DNA of 64,000 nucleotides from Halioglobus japonicus (GTDB taxonomy: Bacteria > Pseudomonadota > Gammaproteobacteria > Pseudomonadales > Halieaceae): NCBI GenBank assembly GCA_902705825.1, contig CACSIL010000012.1, positions 122,362 to 186,361 of the forward strand, read 5' to 3'. Below, in pieces: positions 34,384-43,400 of this stretch. The translations under genes and the position numbers were made by a program. Below the pieces are notes generated by a model. The model saw only the letters and a list, made by a program, of their open reading frames with translations. It was not told where the DNA came from and did no database searches. The number at the start of each line of letters is the position of its first letter. Positions within the stretch are counted from its first letter, which is position 1.

Positions 34384-35613
34384 ATGGAACCCGCCGTGTT
34401 TGAATTCAGCGAAGACTCTCTCAGGTACCAGGCAACGCTCACGCAGTTTATGGATGAGCACATCTATCCCCGCGAGGAGGAGTATGCGCAGCAGTTGCAC
34501 AATGCGAGCAACCGTTACAGCTATCTACCGATCATGGATGAACTCAAGGCCAAGGCGAAAGCGTCCGGCTTGTGGAATCTGTTTATTCCACCAGCACTGT
34601 CTGAGTTCAGTGAACATGGCGGTCTGAGTAATTTCGACTATGCCCCGCTGGCAGAGATCATGGGGCGTGTGCTGTGGTCTCCTGAAGTATTCAACTGCAA
34701 TGCACCTGACACCGGCAACATGGAAGTCTTCATGAAGTACGGTACGCGTGCGCAGCAGGAGATGTGGCTTACGCCGCTGCTGGCAGGTGATATTCGCTCC
34801 TCCTACGCCATGACAGAACCGCAAGTGGCCTCGTCTGATGCCACCAATATCGAATTGAGTATCGTACGCGATGGCGATGAATGGGTGCTGAACGGCCGCA
34901 AGTGGTTTATCACCGGCGCACTGTACGAGCGCACCCGGATATTTATCGTTATGGGAAAATCGGACCCCGAAAATCCGAATCGCCACATGCAGCAGACACA
35001 AGTACTGGTTCCCAAGGACACCCCGGGGCTGCAATTGATCCGCCCTTTGACAACGCTGGGCTATGACGATGCGCCTATCGGCCACGCCGAACTGGTGTTT
35101 AAAAATGTGCGTGTACCGTTGGACAACGTATTACTGGGTCCGGGCAGAGGTTTTGAAATCGCTCAGGGTAGACTGGGGCCGGGCCGCATCCACCACTGCA
35201 TGCGATTGATCGGCGCCGCTCAGCGCTCGCTGGAACTGGCCTGCCAACGCGTATCATCGCGCTCGACCTTCGGTCGCACTCTGAGCAAGCATCAGTCAGT
35301 GCGGGAAGATATCGCGCGCTGCTTTTCAGAGATTGAGATGGCCCGCTTGCTGGTACTGAAAACCTGCAAAAAAATGGACGAGGTCGGCGCCAAGGGCGCA
35401 CTGGACATGATCGCCGCCAGCAAGACGACAGTGCCACTGATGGCCCAGACCGTTATCGATCGCTGTATGCAAATGCATGGCGCCGGTGGACTTACCGAGG
35501 ACTACTGTATGGCCGAGGCATTCAATTACGCACGCTGGTGCCGTCAGGCAGACGGCCCGGACCAGGTGCATTTGATGGCATTGGGCAAACAGGTCATTAC
35601 GCGGTATGCGTGA
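34384..35613 (+). CDS. ACAD10/11-type acyl-CoA dehydrogenase
   Basis: About 409 residues matching the dehydrogenase half of ACAD10/11: W-N-L-F-I-P-P-A-L, F-N-C-N-A-P-D-T-G-N-M-E-V, A-M-T-E-P-Q-V-A-S-S-D-A-T-N-I-E, G-R-L-G-P-G-R-I-H-H-C-M-R and A-D-G-P-D-Q-V-H-L. In the 4-hydroxy acid pathway this enzyme acts after the kinase at 31127. Start is uncertain: the ATG at 34384 has no ribosome site, but GGAA sits six bases before a GTG at 34396 that would begin F-E-F-S-E-D-S. The longer frame from 34285 runs through the terminator hairpin and is rejected. Its end overlaps the convergent glycosylase gene by 17 bases. Confidence 0.87.
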   Translation: MEPAVFEFSEDSLRYQATLTQFMDEHIYPREEEYAQQLHNASNRYSYLPIMDELKAKAKASGLWNLFIPPALSEFSEHGGLSNFDYAPLAEIMGRVLWSPEVFNCNAPDTGNMEVFMKYGTRAQQEMWLTPLLAGDIRSSYAMTEPQVASSDATNIELSIVRDGDEWVLNGRKWFITGALYERTRIFIVMGKSDPENPNRHMQQTQVLVPKDTPGLQLIRPLTTLGYDDAPIGHAELVFKNVRVPLDNVLLGPGRGFEIAQGRLGPGRIHHCMRLIGAAQRSLELACQRVSSRSTFGRTLSKHQSVREDIARCFSEIEMARLLVLKTCKKMDEVGAKGALDMIAASKTTVPLMAQTVIDRCMQMHGAGGLTEDYCMAEAFNYARWCRQADGPDQVHLMALGKQVITRYA

Positions 35614-36106
35614 TCGCCCGCCACTGATCCAGTTTCACCGCCAATGACATAGCCGCATTGGCGGGGCTGGTGGAGGGTAAGCGACACTTCTCTATGTTGG
35701 CCAGGTGCAGGGGCAATTGCGGTTGCACATAGCGCAGATAGCTGGCCTCTGCCTTTGCGCCATTGAAGTAGATGCATTGAATATGCGGATGTTCTGATAG
35801 AAACTCGAGGAAATCATTTGGCACAATCGATGATTCATCAATATCTGAATCCAGACTACTACTTCGGGTACAGGTTTTTAGCACGTCCCAAAGTGCTATC
35901 CGATGCTCCAGCAATGCCGCGCAACGCTGTTCATAGGATAGCGACTCAGGCACTCCCACGACAGAGGACATAAAACGCCAGAAAAGATTGCGCGGGTGGG
36001 CATAGTATTGCTGTGCTGACAGCGACACCTTGCCCGGCATGGAACCAAGTATCAGGCACTTCGCCGACGCGCTTGCAACAGGAGGGAAACTATAAATGCT
36101 GTTCAT
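35597..36106 (-). CDS. Hypoxanthine/deoxyinosine-DNA glycosylase (UDG family 6)
   Basis: 169 residues. The family pattern is clear: I-L-G-S-M-P-G-K-V-S-L near 19-29, Q-Q-Y-Y-A-H-P-R-N-L-F-W near 32-43, and a late S-T-S-P-A-N. Family 6 uracil-DNA glycosylase-like enzymes excise deoxyinosine, the product of adenine deamination, starting base-excision repair. The gene converges with the ACAD gene and overlaps it by 17 bases. ATG at 36106 has no evident ribosome site. Length fits the family. Confidence 0.88.
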   Translation of the reverse strand: MNSIYSFPPVASASAKCLILGSMPGKVSLSAQQYYAHPRNLFWRFMSSVVGVPESLSYEQRCAALLEHRIALWDVLKTCTRSSSLDSDIDESSIVPNDFLEFLSEHPHIQCIYFNGAKAEASYLRYVQPQLPLHLANIEKCRLPSTSPANAAMSLAVKLDQWRAITHTA

Positions 36107-36225
36107 AAGTTGGGGCAGCTCTGAACAATTTGTTGCATGGTTTATTCACGGCCGGACATCACTACTTCTGCGTACTGCCAACGACCAACTGCCGCAATAG
36201 TACCGAAACCCGTTTCGCAGGCAAC

Positions 36226-36248
36226 AAAAAACCCGCCGAAGCGGGTTT
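36226..36248 (-). terminator. Rho-independent terminator after the PEP-CTERM gene
   Basis: On the minus strand, AAACCCGC, a TTCG tetraloop and GCGGGTTT form an 8-bp stem with a classical UUCG loop, followed by further T residues, 20 bases past the stop at 36268. Confidence 0.88.
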
Positions 36249-36267
36249 AGAGAACACGCTTGAACGA

Positions 36268-36963
36268 CTAGGCTTTTTTGCGACGAGTTAATCCAAGACC
36301 CGCCAATCCGAGGCCCAACAGCGCCACTGTTGCAGGCACAGGAACCGTAGGAGGAGTAACCGCACCAAAGGTGATATCGTCAAACGCGATCTGGTCGGCT
36401 ACACCGGCGAAGGAGACAGACTTGGCTATACCCGTAAAACCAACACCGATAGGCGCAAACGGGCAAAAGCCAGCAGCATATGCCGCACAATTGCCAGCAT
36501 TAGGGCTCAAGTTCAGTGTCGCGAGAAGATTACCAGTGCCGTCGAGTCCGTCATAGACAGACACCGAACCTGGATTGTTCACCGAAGCATAGTTGAACGA
36601 GAAGCCGGTATCAAACCCTGCCGCGACGTTCATAATAGAAGCCGCACCTGTCAGGAAGAACAGACCGCCTTGGCTAGATTCAGGAGCCAGACCACCACGT
36701 GAGGCATTTGAGCAGAACACCGAAGTAGAGTTCAGGCAAACCGCCAGCGAATTGCTGGAAAAACTGATGCCATAATTCGTACCACTGGTGCCAGCTGAAG
36801 ACGTTCCGCCGTTGTAGTAGTCCTGGACGAAAATATCATTGTTGTTGGGGTAAGGCCCAATATTTTCAAAATCCAGTGTAATAACGGCGGCCTGGCTTGC
36901 GGCGCTTACAAGACCGAGCCCCAACGCCCCGACTGCAAACTTCAAAAATTTACTGGTTAACAT
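36268..36963 (-). CDS. Secreted PEP-CTERM sorting-signal protein
   Basis: 231 residues: an N-terminal signal peptide (hydrophobic A-V-G-A-L-G-L-G-L-V-S-A, ending S-Q-A-A), a 180-residue beta-rich mature part that looks like an extracellular module, and a C-terminal PEP-CTERM sorting signal (V-P-V-P-A-T-V-A-L-L-G-L-G-L-A-G-L-G-L, then T-R-R-K-K-A). Such signals are cut by an exosortase and the protein is delivered to the surface or biofilm matrix. No exosortase gene is in the window. Four cysteines (C-L-N, F-C-S, N-C-A-A, F-C-P-F) may form disulfides. ATG at 36963 has GGAG upstream. A sigma-54-like promoter lies 125 bases upstream. Confidence 0.88.
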   Translation of the reverse strand: MLTSKFLKFAVGALGLGLVSAASQAAVITLDFENIGPYPNNNDIFVQDYYNGGTSSAGTSGTNYGISFSSNSLAVCLNSTSVFCSNASRGGLAPESSQGGLFFLTGAASIMNVAAGFDTGFSFNYASVNNPGSVSVYDGLDGTGNLLATLNLSPNAGNCAAYAAGFCPFAPIGVGFTGIAKSVSFAGVADQIAFDDITFGAVTPPTVPVPATVALLGLGLAGLGLTRRKKA

Positions 36964-37087
36964 AACTAGACACTCCAATTTCGCTTGGCGCTGACTTCGA
37001 ATTCGACGGGTAAACCCTAAGTGGTCGAATGTGGGATTGACACGTTCCGAAGCAGCCCGAGTAAAAGTTTAAATCCCGACACAAATA

Positions 37088-37104
37088 AAGCACTAATCGT
37101 GCCA
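37088..37104 (-). promoter_or_regulatory. Sigma-54 (RpoN) type -24/-12 promoter for the PEP-CTERM gene
   Basis: Read on the minus strand this is TGGCACGATTAGTGCTT. It matches the RpoN consensus TGGCACG-N4-TTGC(A/T) at every fixed base but one, with the required 10-base spacing between the GG and GC pairs. Transcription would start near 37079 and give a leader of about 115 bases before the ATG at 36963. PEP-CTERM genes in exosortase-carrying bacteria are often controlled by PrsK/PrsR and sigma-54, so the position is biologically sensible. Confidence 0.72.
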
Positions 37105-37248
37105 GTTTTATTTATTCATTATTTTCAATGACTTAGATAGATATCGAGATTTTTTTTCGGAAAATCGTAAAAAATACTGACACCCCGGAGAAGGCTGATT
37201 GGAACAACAGAACGCCTCTGGAAAAGGCATTGGGGGCTTGAATCTCAG

Positions 37249-37384
37249 TGAGGGCTCTGATTTACGCAGCTGACCGCCTGACAAGCGCGGTAAGACCTCT
37301 TGACGTGAGTGAGAGCCCTCAGCGCTGCTGGTGGGCCCAAGGGTTTGCGGTGAGGTCCTGGCAGCGCCTATGAGACCTTACCGC
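37249..37384. repeat. Nested inverted repeats downstream of the patatin gene
   Basis: TGAGGGCTCT at 37249-37258 is perfectly complementary to AGAGCCCTCA at 37312-37321. A second pair, GCGGTAAG at 37287-37294 and CTTACCGC at 37377-37384, interleaves with it, so both stems could form a pseudoknot-like fold. No T-run follows either stem. Function unknown. Confidence 0.45.
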
Positions 37385-37392
37385 GAGATAGC

Positions 37393-39060
37393 TCAGGCGA
37401 CTTTACGCGACCCCTCTGCCTTGGGTGATGCCTTTGGCTTGCGCTGGATTGAGGACTTGCCTCGCGCTGCTTTCTTCTTGCGTGGGGCCGACGCGTTCTT
37501 GGCCACGGGCTTCTCCAACTGCCCTGAATGCAGGCGATGCTCGCGCAACGCTTCACGGTCGGCACGTGTGGGTGACGGCCGGCGCCGCGACGCGCGCGGG
37601 CGGTGGTAGTCGGAGTCATCCGGACGCAAATCGCCCTGCTCAAAACGCTGCAGAATTTCTTCCATAGTGCGGCTGATCTTGGTGCAGGTTCGAATGGCCT
37701 CCACTGCGGGGTAGGTGGAATGTTCGCCGCCGTGCATCAGCGCGATCAGATCTTTTTCTGACAAATGCGACAGCAGTTTGGCCGGGTTGTACCAGTTGAA
37801 CTTGGGAACGATGTTGATATCACCGCTGTACTCCTGGTCTACCAGCGCATGCACACTGCTCATCAGCATATTGAAGCGCGGCCAGGTATCACTGCGATCC
37901 TGAACCATTCCACGATAAAAGTTGAGCAGTTCACGCCCTACGCCCACCCCCAGAGTACCGAGCGCCTTGTTCAGCGCACCGCGCTTCGAGTCATTATTCA
38001 AAAAGGGAATAGCGACCGGATTTACCATACTGACGATATAGTGATTGGTCGAGTAGAGCCGCTGCAGGCGCTTGGCCGGGAGATCGTCGGCGATTGAGCC
38101 ATCCACCCATCTGCGGGTGGGCAGATAGGGCTGGCGTTCGCCGTGTTGATTCTTGGCCATCAACATCACCGGAGGAAAGACTCCCGGCACCGCGCACGAG
38201 GCCATGACGGCTGACCGCACATAGACATTGGGTGACGTAATCGCATTCAGCAACCTGGAGCGCTGATGCATTTCGGCGGGCGCCACCGAGATACTGATCT
38301 GCCGCCCGGTTTTTTCATAGGCCTCTTGAAATGTCATATCCGGAATCATGCGAGCTATCAGCTTTTCCAGGTCGCCGACATCGATCTGCGCATTAGCGCC
38401 GAAAAACATGCGGGTGAATACGCTGGCCTCACGCTCAGCTTCGGTGAGCACATTGGAGGGATCATAAAACCGCTCCAACTCCTTGTCGGTATGTGTTCCC
38501 AACGTGCCGGCCACCAATGAGCCCGCGCTGGAGCCCGATATCACGCGTGGCAGCAAACCCTGGTCGAGCAGCGTCTTGACCACCCCAAGATGGTAAAATC
38601 CGAGTACCCCGCCGCCACTTAACATCAGCGCTGACCGGCCAAAGCAGATATTGGCCCGGTAGAAAAAATCGAGCTTTTCCTGCACATCGAGTACATCCAA
38701 CTCGGCGAGAAAGCGCAGTGAATCATCAACCTCGTCGATGTACTGTTCTATCAGGGTTTTCGTACCGAACTTTGCGCGGTTATACAGGCTGTGACGGCCC
38801 ATGCCACCCATATTCCCGTGAATTCCTTCATTCAGGGTAAATAGCAAACCCTGGTAATCATGACGTGCGCGCAAACTGCGCAGTTTGTCCAGGCGCAATC
38901 GAATCTGCGCATAATCGTACTGGCGGGTATGGTCCATTTGCCGCCAGCGCTTCTCACCCGATATCTCATCGTGTTGCTGGGCAGCCTCGCTCCAAGCCTC
39001 GTAGCTGGTGGCGTTGTCCATCTGTTTTTCCAGCTTCTTTAACTTACGCGTTTTTATCAA
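37393..39060 (-). CDS. Patatin-like phospholipase (DUF3336 domain)
   Basis: 555 residues. The N-terminal 130 residues are DUF3336-like (A-T-S-Y-E-A-W near 15; R-H-S-L-Y-N-R-A-K-F-G near 88). A patatin domain follows with the oxyanion glycine stretch L-S-G-G-G-V-L-G-F, the nucleophile S in G-S-S-A-G-S, and the catalytic aspartate in V-D-G-S-I-A-D-D. The last 60 residues are Lys/Arg/Ala/Pro-rich and disordered. It likely hydrolyses phospholipid or triacylglycerol ester bonds. Start: a TTG at 39060 lies nine bases after AGGAGA; the frame open to 39090 begins upstream of that ribosome site and is not used. Confidence 0.86.
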   Translation of the reverse strand: MIKTRKLKKLEKQMDNATSYEAWSEAAQQHDEISGEKRWRQMDHTRQYDYAQIRLRLDKLRSLRARHDYQGLLFTLNEGIHGNMGGMGRHSLYNRAKFGTKTLIEQYIDEVDDSLRFLAELDVLDVQEKLDFFYRANICFGRSALMLSGGGVLGFYHLGVVKTLLDQGLLPRVISGSSAGSLVAGTLGTHTDKELERFYDPSNVLTEAEREASVFTRMFFGANAQIDVGDLEKLIARMIPDMTFQEAYEKTGRQISISVAPAEMHQRSRLLNAITSPNVYVRSAVMASCAVPGVFPPVMLMAKNQHGERQPYLPTRRWVDGSIADDLPAKRLQRLYSTNHYIVSMVNPVAIPFLNNDSKRGALNKALGTLGVGVGRELLNFYRGMVQDRSDTWPRFNMLMSSVHALVDQEYSGDINIVPKFNWYNPAKLLSHLSEKDLIALMHGGEHSTYPAVEAIRTCTKISRTMEEILQRFEQGDLRPDDSDYHRPRASRRRPSPTRADREALREHRLHSGQLEKPVAKNASAPRKKKAARGKSSIQRKPKASPKAEGSRKVA

Positions 39061-39397
39061 GGGGTAAATTCTCCTGTTACTGCTGACCAAATTTCACTCA
39101 ATCACCTTAGGATAAGCCAAATGGGAGATGAACCAAAGCCCTTGGTATATATTCGCTTCTTGCATTTTGTGCCAATATCCAGTAGGGCTACACCGTCGAA
39201 ATAGCAAAATAAGCTGCGCTTTTTCGCCCTTTTCACGCATGAGTGGCGCACACTGCGTACACAGCCCACTGGCGCTTTTGACCAATGGGCGAGACCACAG
39301 CACTGCTGTCGGAGGTGCCCTGCAATGGCAGATTCAGGTACCATTGCGTTGCACACTCTTTTTAATAAATCCAATACCCACTAGAAGGGGCCGGGCA
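39061..39397. other. Divergent gap between the patatin and RND adaptor genes
   Basis: 337 bases without a supported gene. It should carry the two divergent promoters. I see no clear -10/-35 pair; the frame that reads through from 39128 into the adaptor gene has no ribosome site and no recognisable product. Confidence 0.55.
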
Positions 39398-40465
39398 TTG
39401 CGCGCTTACATGTTCGTTATTTTTCTGCTACTGCTGATTTTCGGCGGGATTGCAGGCTACCTTTACAATAAGTTTTCGGTGTTGGCGGAGACGAATTTCA
39501 CACCGCCGCCGATCACTATCGCTGCCGCCACGGCGCAATCGGCAATCTGGCCATCCGAACTGGAAACCGTTGGCACCATTCGCGCGGCACGCGGTGTAGA
39601 GCTGAGCGCCGAAACCAGTGGTGAAGTTATCAAGGTCGCGGTCCAATCCGGGGAAAAAGTGTCGGCGGGACAGCTCATCCTGACGCTCAACGATAGCGTA
39701 GAGAAGGCCAGCCGCAATCAGCAGGAAGCAAATCTGAAACTGGCCCGCCTGTTACACGAACGCGATGCCAGCCTGATCAAACAAAAATCCATTCCGCAAA
39801 GCCAGTACGACCGCTCCCGCGCAGACCTGGACAGCGCGATAGCGCAACTGGCACAGACCAGCGCGCAACTGGATAACAAAAGCATCGTGGCGCCCTTCGC
39901 CGGCACCACTGGAATTATCAAGGTCAAGGTGGGGGATTTCATTGAACCCGGCACAGCCATTACCAACCTGCAGGATCTCACAGAACTGGAGATCGACTTT
40001 TCGGTGCCCGACCGGTATTTCCCCAGCCTCAAACCGGGTCTGGCCATTGCCGTACACGTGGCCGCGTTCCCGGACCGTGTGTTCAACGCCACTCTGAGCG
40101 CGATAGATGCAGAAGTGGATACGAGCACACGAAACCTGATGTTGCGCGCCACACTGGACGACAGCGAGGGGCTCCTGCCGGGTATGTTTGCCCGCATGGT
40201 GATTGACCTGGACAAACCTGAGCGCGTGGTTACCGTGCCGGAAACGGCCGTCACCTACTCCTTGCACGGCAATACCGTCTTTGTTCTGCTGCAGAGCAAA
40301 GGCAAAACCACAGCACAACCGCGCGTAGTGGAGACTGGTGCAACACGTGATGGCCAGATCGTTATAACCAAAGGCCTACTGGGCAGTGAATGGGTTGTCA
40401 CTGTCGGACAGAACAAACTATATCGCGACGCTCGCGTCGTCATCGACGACAAAGTGAAGTTCTGA
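39398..40465 (+). CDS. RND efflux periplasmic adaptor (membrane fusion protein)
   Basis: 355 residues: an N-terminal anchor (F-V-I-F-L-L-L-L-I-F-G-G-I-A-G), a lipoyl-like half motif (G-V-E-L-S-A-E-T-S-G-E-V and its pair K-S-I-V-A-P-F-A-G-T-T-G), a short coiled-coil (N-Q-Q-E-A-N-L-K-L-A-R-L-L-H-E-R), and beta-barrel domains (D-L-T-E-L-E-I-D-F-S-V-P-D; L-P-G-M-F-A-R-M). It links an RND pump to an outer-membrane channel. Start: a TTG at 39398 seven bases after AAGGGG is favoured over the ATG at 39410, which has no site; the frame from 39128 is an extension. The permease gene starts five bases after its stop. Confidence 0.88.
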   Translation: MRAYMFVIFLLLLIFGGIAGYLYNKFSVLAETNFTPPPITIAAATAQSAIWPSELETVGTIRAARGVELSAETSGEVIKVAVQSGEKVSAGQLILTLNDSVEKASRNQQEANLKLARLLHERDASLIKQKSIPQSQYDRSRADLDSAIAQLAQTSAQLDNKSIVAPFAGTTGIIKVKVGDFIEPGTAITNLQDLTELEIDFSVPDRYFPSLKPGLAIAVHVAAFPDRVFNATLSAIDAEVDTSTRNLMLRATLDDSEGLLPGMFARMVIDLDKPERVVTVPETAVTYSLHGNTVFVLLQSKGKTTAQPRVVETGATRDGQIVITKGLLGSEWVVTVGQNKLYRDARVVIDDKVKF

Positions 40466-40470
40466 TCCCA

Positions 40471-43400
40471 ATGGCTTTCACCGACCACTTTATTCAACGC
40501 CCTGTGCTGGCAATCGTCATCAGCAGTCTATTGCTCCTGCTCGGGGGCACAGCCCTGTCGCGCGTCAACATAAGAGAGTTTCCGGAGTTGGAACGCAGCG
40601 TCGTCTATGTCGAAACGGCATATCGAGGCGCCAGTGCCCGCACTGTGCAGGGTTTTGTCACCACTCCGCTACAGCTGAGCATCGCCGGTGCACGGGGTAT
40701 TGAATACATGACCTCTTCCAGCAATCCGGGCATATCAGAAATAGAAGTGCATGTAAGGCTTGGCGAAAACAGCAGCGATGTGCTGTCGGAAGTTATCGCC
40801 AAGGTTAACGAGGCGCGCGCGGACCTCCCCTCTGACATTGAAGAACCCGTGGTTACCACCGCTGCAGGTGGCGATGCCATGATGTACATGGCGTTCTACT
40901 CCAGAGAAATGAGCCCCTATCAAATCACCGACTATCTTCTGCGCTCTGTACAACCGGAATTGGCAACGCTGAAGGGTGTCGGAAAAGTCAGGATTTTTGG
41001 TCGCTTCCTGGCGATGCGCATATGGCTTGACCCTGTGCGCATGGCCGCTTTTGGTGTCACCGCCTCTGATGTGAAAGATGTCATCCAGCGCGATAACTAT
41101 ATCGCCACATCTGGCGCCACTGAGGGAAACCTGGTGAGGGCAACGGTTGATGCCCGCACTGATATGAAAGACGCTAAAGATTTTGAAGAACTGATCGTGC
41201 GTCAGGTGGGAGAAGAACGGGTCAGGCTAGGCGATGTCGCCGATGTGGAATTGTCAGCTGAAACCACCCAGCTTAAAACCCTGTCGAGCGGCCGCGATGC
41301 CGTTTTTATGTCAATTACACCAACGCCTGACGCCAACCCTCTGGATGTGTCGCGAGTTGTACACGCGACAATGCCGCGTATTCGCGAACGTCTGCCAGCC
41401 GATATGGAGCTTTTCCTGGACTGGGATGGCAGCATTGTCATTGATGAAGCACTCAAGGAAGTCCTCATTACCCTGCTGCAGGCCAGCCTTATTGTTATTC
41501 TGGTGATCTACCTGTTTCTCGGCTCTTTCCGTGTCGTGCTGATTCCCCTCGTGGCCATACCGCTGTCGCTGATCGGTGTCGTTTTTCTGATACTGATCAT
41601 GGGCTTCTCGCTCAATCTGTTAACGCTGCTGGCGATGATTATCGCCATTGGACTGGTAGTGGATGACGCCATTGTTGTAGTGGAAAATGTGCACCGTCAT
41701 ATTGAGCTCGGCGCATCCCCTTTCGACGCCGCGATGCTTGGCGCCCGCGAAGTCGCTCTTCCGGTGGTGGTGATGACACTGACGTTAGCTGCGGTATATG
41801 CCCCCATCAGCTTTATCGGCGGCCTGACCGGCACCCTGTTCAGCGAGTTTGCGCTGACCCTCGCCGGCGCCGTGCTGGTATCCGGAATTGTTGCGCTAAC
41901 CCTCAGCCCGATGATGTGTTCGCGGGTACTTAAGGATAGCGAGCACCAGGGAAGGCTTGCCAACTGGCTTGACCAGCGCTTCGACTGGCTGAACAGGCGC
42001 TACCGCAGTTTACTGACCATTTGTCTGCGCGAACGCGGCGCCGTATTTCTTTTCGCAATTGGTATCCTGGGTAGTCTGCCGATACTGTTCTCCCTGTCCC
42101 AGGAGGAGTTGGCACCGGAGGAAGACACCGGTGGTGTTTACGTTACCGGTATCTCGCCGCGCTATGCCAATCTGGAATACACCGACTACTTCCTCGACGA
42201 GGTGGTCCAGATATGGAAGGGCATTCCGGAGTTCAGCCACTCCTGGCAAGTCATCTTCCCCAACCGCAATTTTGGCGGCATTACACTGCACCCCTGGTCG
42301 GAGCGTCAACGCACGCAGCAGGAAGTACAGACGGAATTTCAGCAAAAGATCAGCAAGATCGCAGGCATGGAGATGTTCGCTTTCGGCACACCACCACTGC
42401 CCGGTTTTGACGCCGGCTTACCGGTCAGCTTCGTAGTGGCTACTACCGAAGACTACCAGGAAGTGAAACGTATCGGTGATGAGTTAATAAAAGCCGCCAC
42501 TGAATCGGGGCTGTTTATCTTTGTCACCCAGTCACTGGATTTCGACCGCCCTGAAATCAAGGTCAACATCGACAGAGAACTCGCGTCGCGGCTGGGTATA
42601 TCCATGCGCGACATCGGCGAGACCCTCTCCATCATGCTGGGTGAGTCAGAGGTAAACCGGTTTAATCTACAGGGGCGCTCCTACAAAGTGATTCCGCAAG
42701 CGGCCAGAGGTTTCAGGCTAACCAAACAGGAGCTTGAGAAGTACTACGTGCGCACCGCCAGTGATGAACTGGTTCCCCTGTCTGTAGTCATCTCACTGGA
42801 TTCCTCCGTCGAACCAAATGAACTCACCCAATACCAGCAGCTCAACAGCACAACGATACAGGGCATCATGATGCCGCCCAACAGCCTGGGCACCGGGCTC
42901 ACCTTTTTGCGCGACAAGTTGGAGGAAATTGCACCGAGTGGATTTAATGCGGGATATACCGGCGCATCGCAGCGCTTTATGCAGGAGACCTCATCTTTCC
43001 CCATTTTGTTTTTCCTGTCGATGGTGCTGATATTTCTGGTGCTGGCGGCCCAGTTCAACAGCTTCCGCGATCCCTTTGTGGTCCTGCTCAGTGTGCCGCT
43101 ATCCATCTTTGGCGCGGTTGTGCCAATCGCCTTGGGTTTTGCGACACTGAACATCTATACCCAGATCGGCCTGCTGACCTTGATTGGCTTGATCAGCAAG
43201 CACGGTATTTTGATCGTGGAATTTTCCAACAAATTGGTGCTACAAGGCATGACACGATACGAGGCCGTGATTGAGGCAGCATCGCTGCGGCTTCGTCCTA
43301 TCCTGATGACGACATTTGCCACCGTGATGGGGGTCTGGCCGCTGGTTATTGCCACCGGCCCAGGTGCCAATAGCCGTTTCAGCATTGGATTGATGATCAC

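Larger units (their letters stand above)
36964..37392. other. Long gap holding a sigma-54-like promoter and nested inverted repeats
   Basis: 429 bases without a supported gene. From the PEP-CTERM start outward: an AT-rich leader of about 115 bases, the sigma-54-like element at 37088-37104, an AT-rich stretch around 37105-37190, then a GC-richer part near the patatin stop with two nested inverted repeats (37249-37384). Short frames here show no domain. Confidence 0.6.

Noticed and set aside
39128..39397. Ninety-residue N-terminal extension of the RND adaptor
   Set aside because: There is no ribosome site, the composition is unlike any adaptor, and AAGGGG marks the TTG at 39398.
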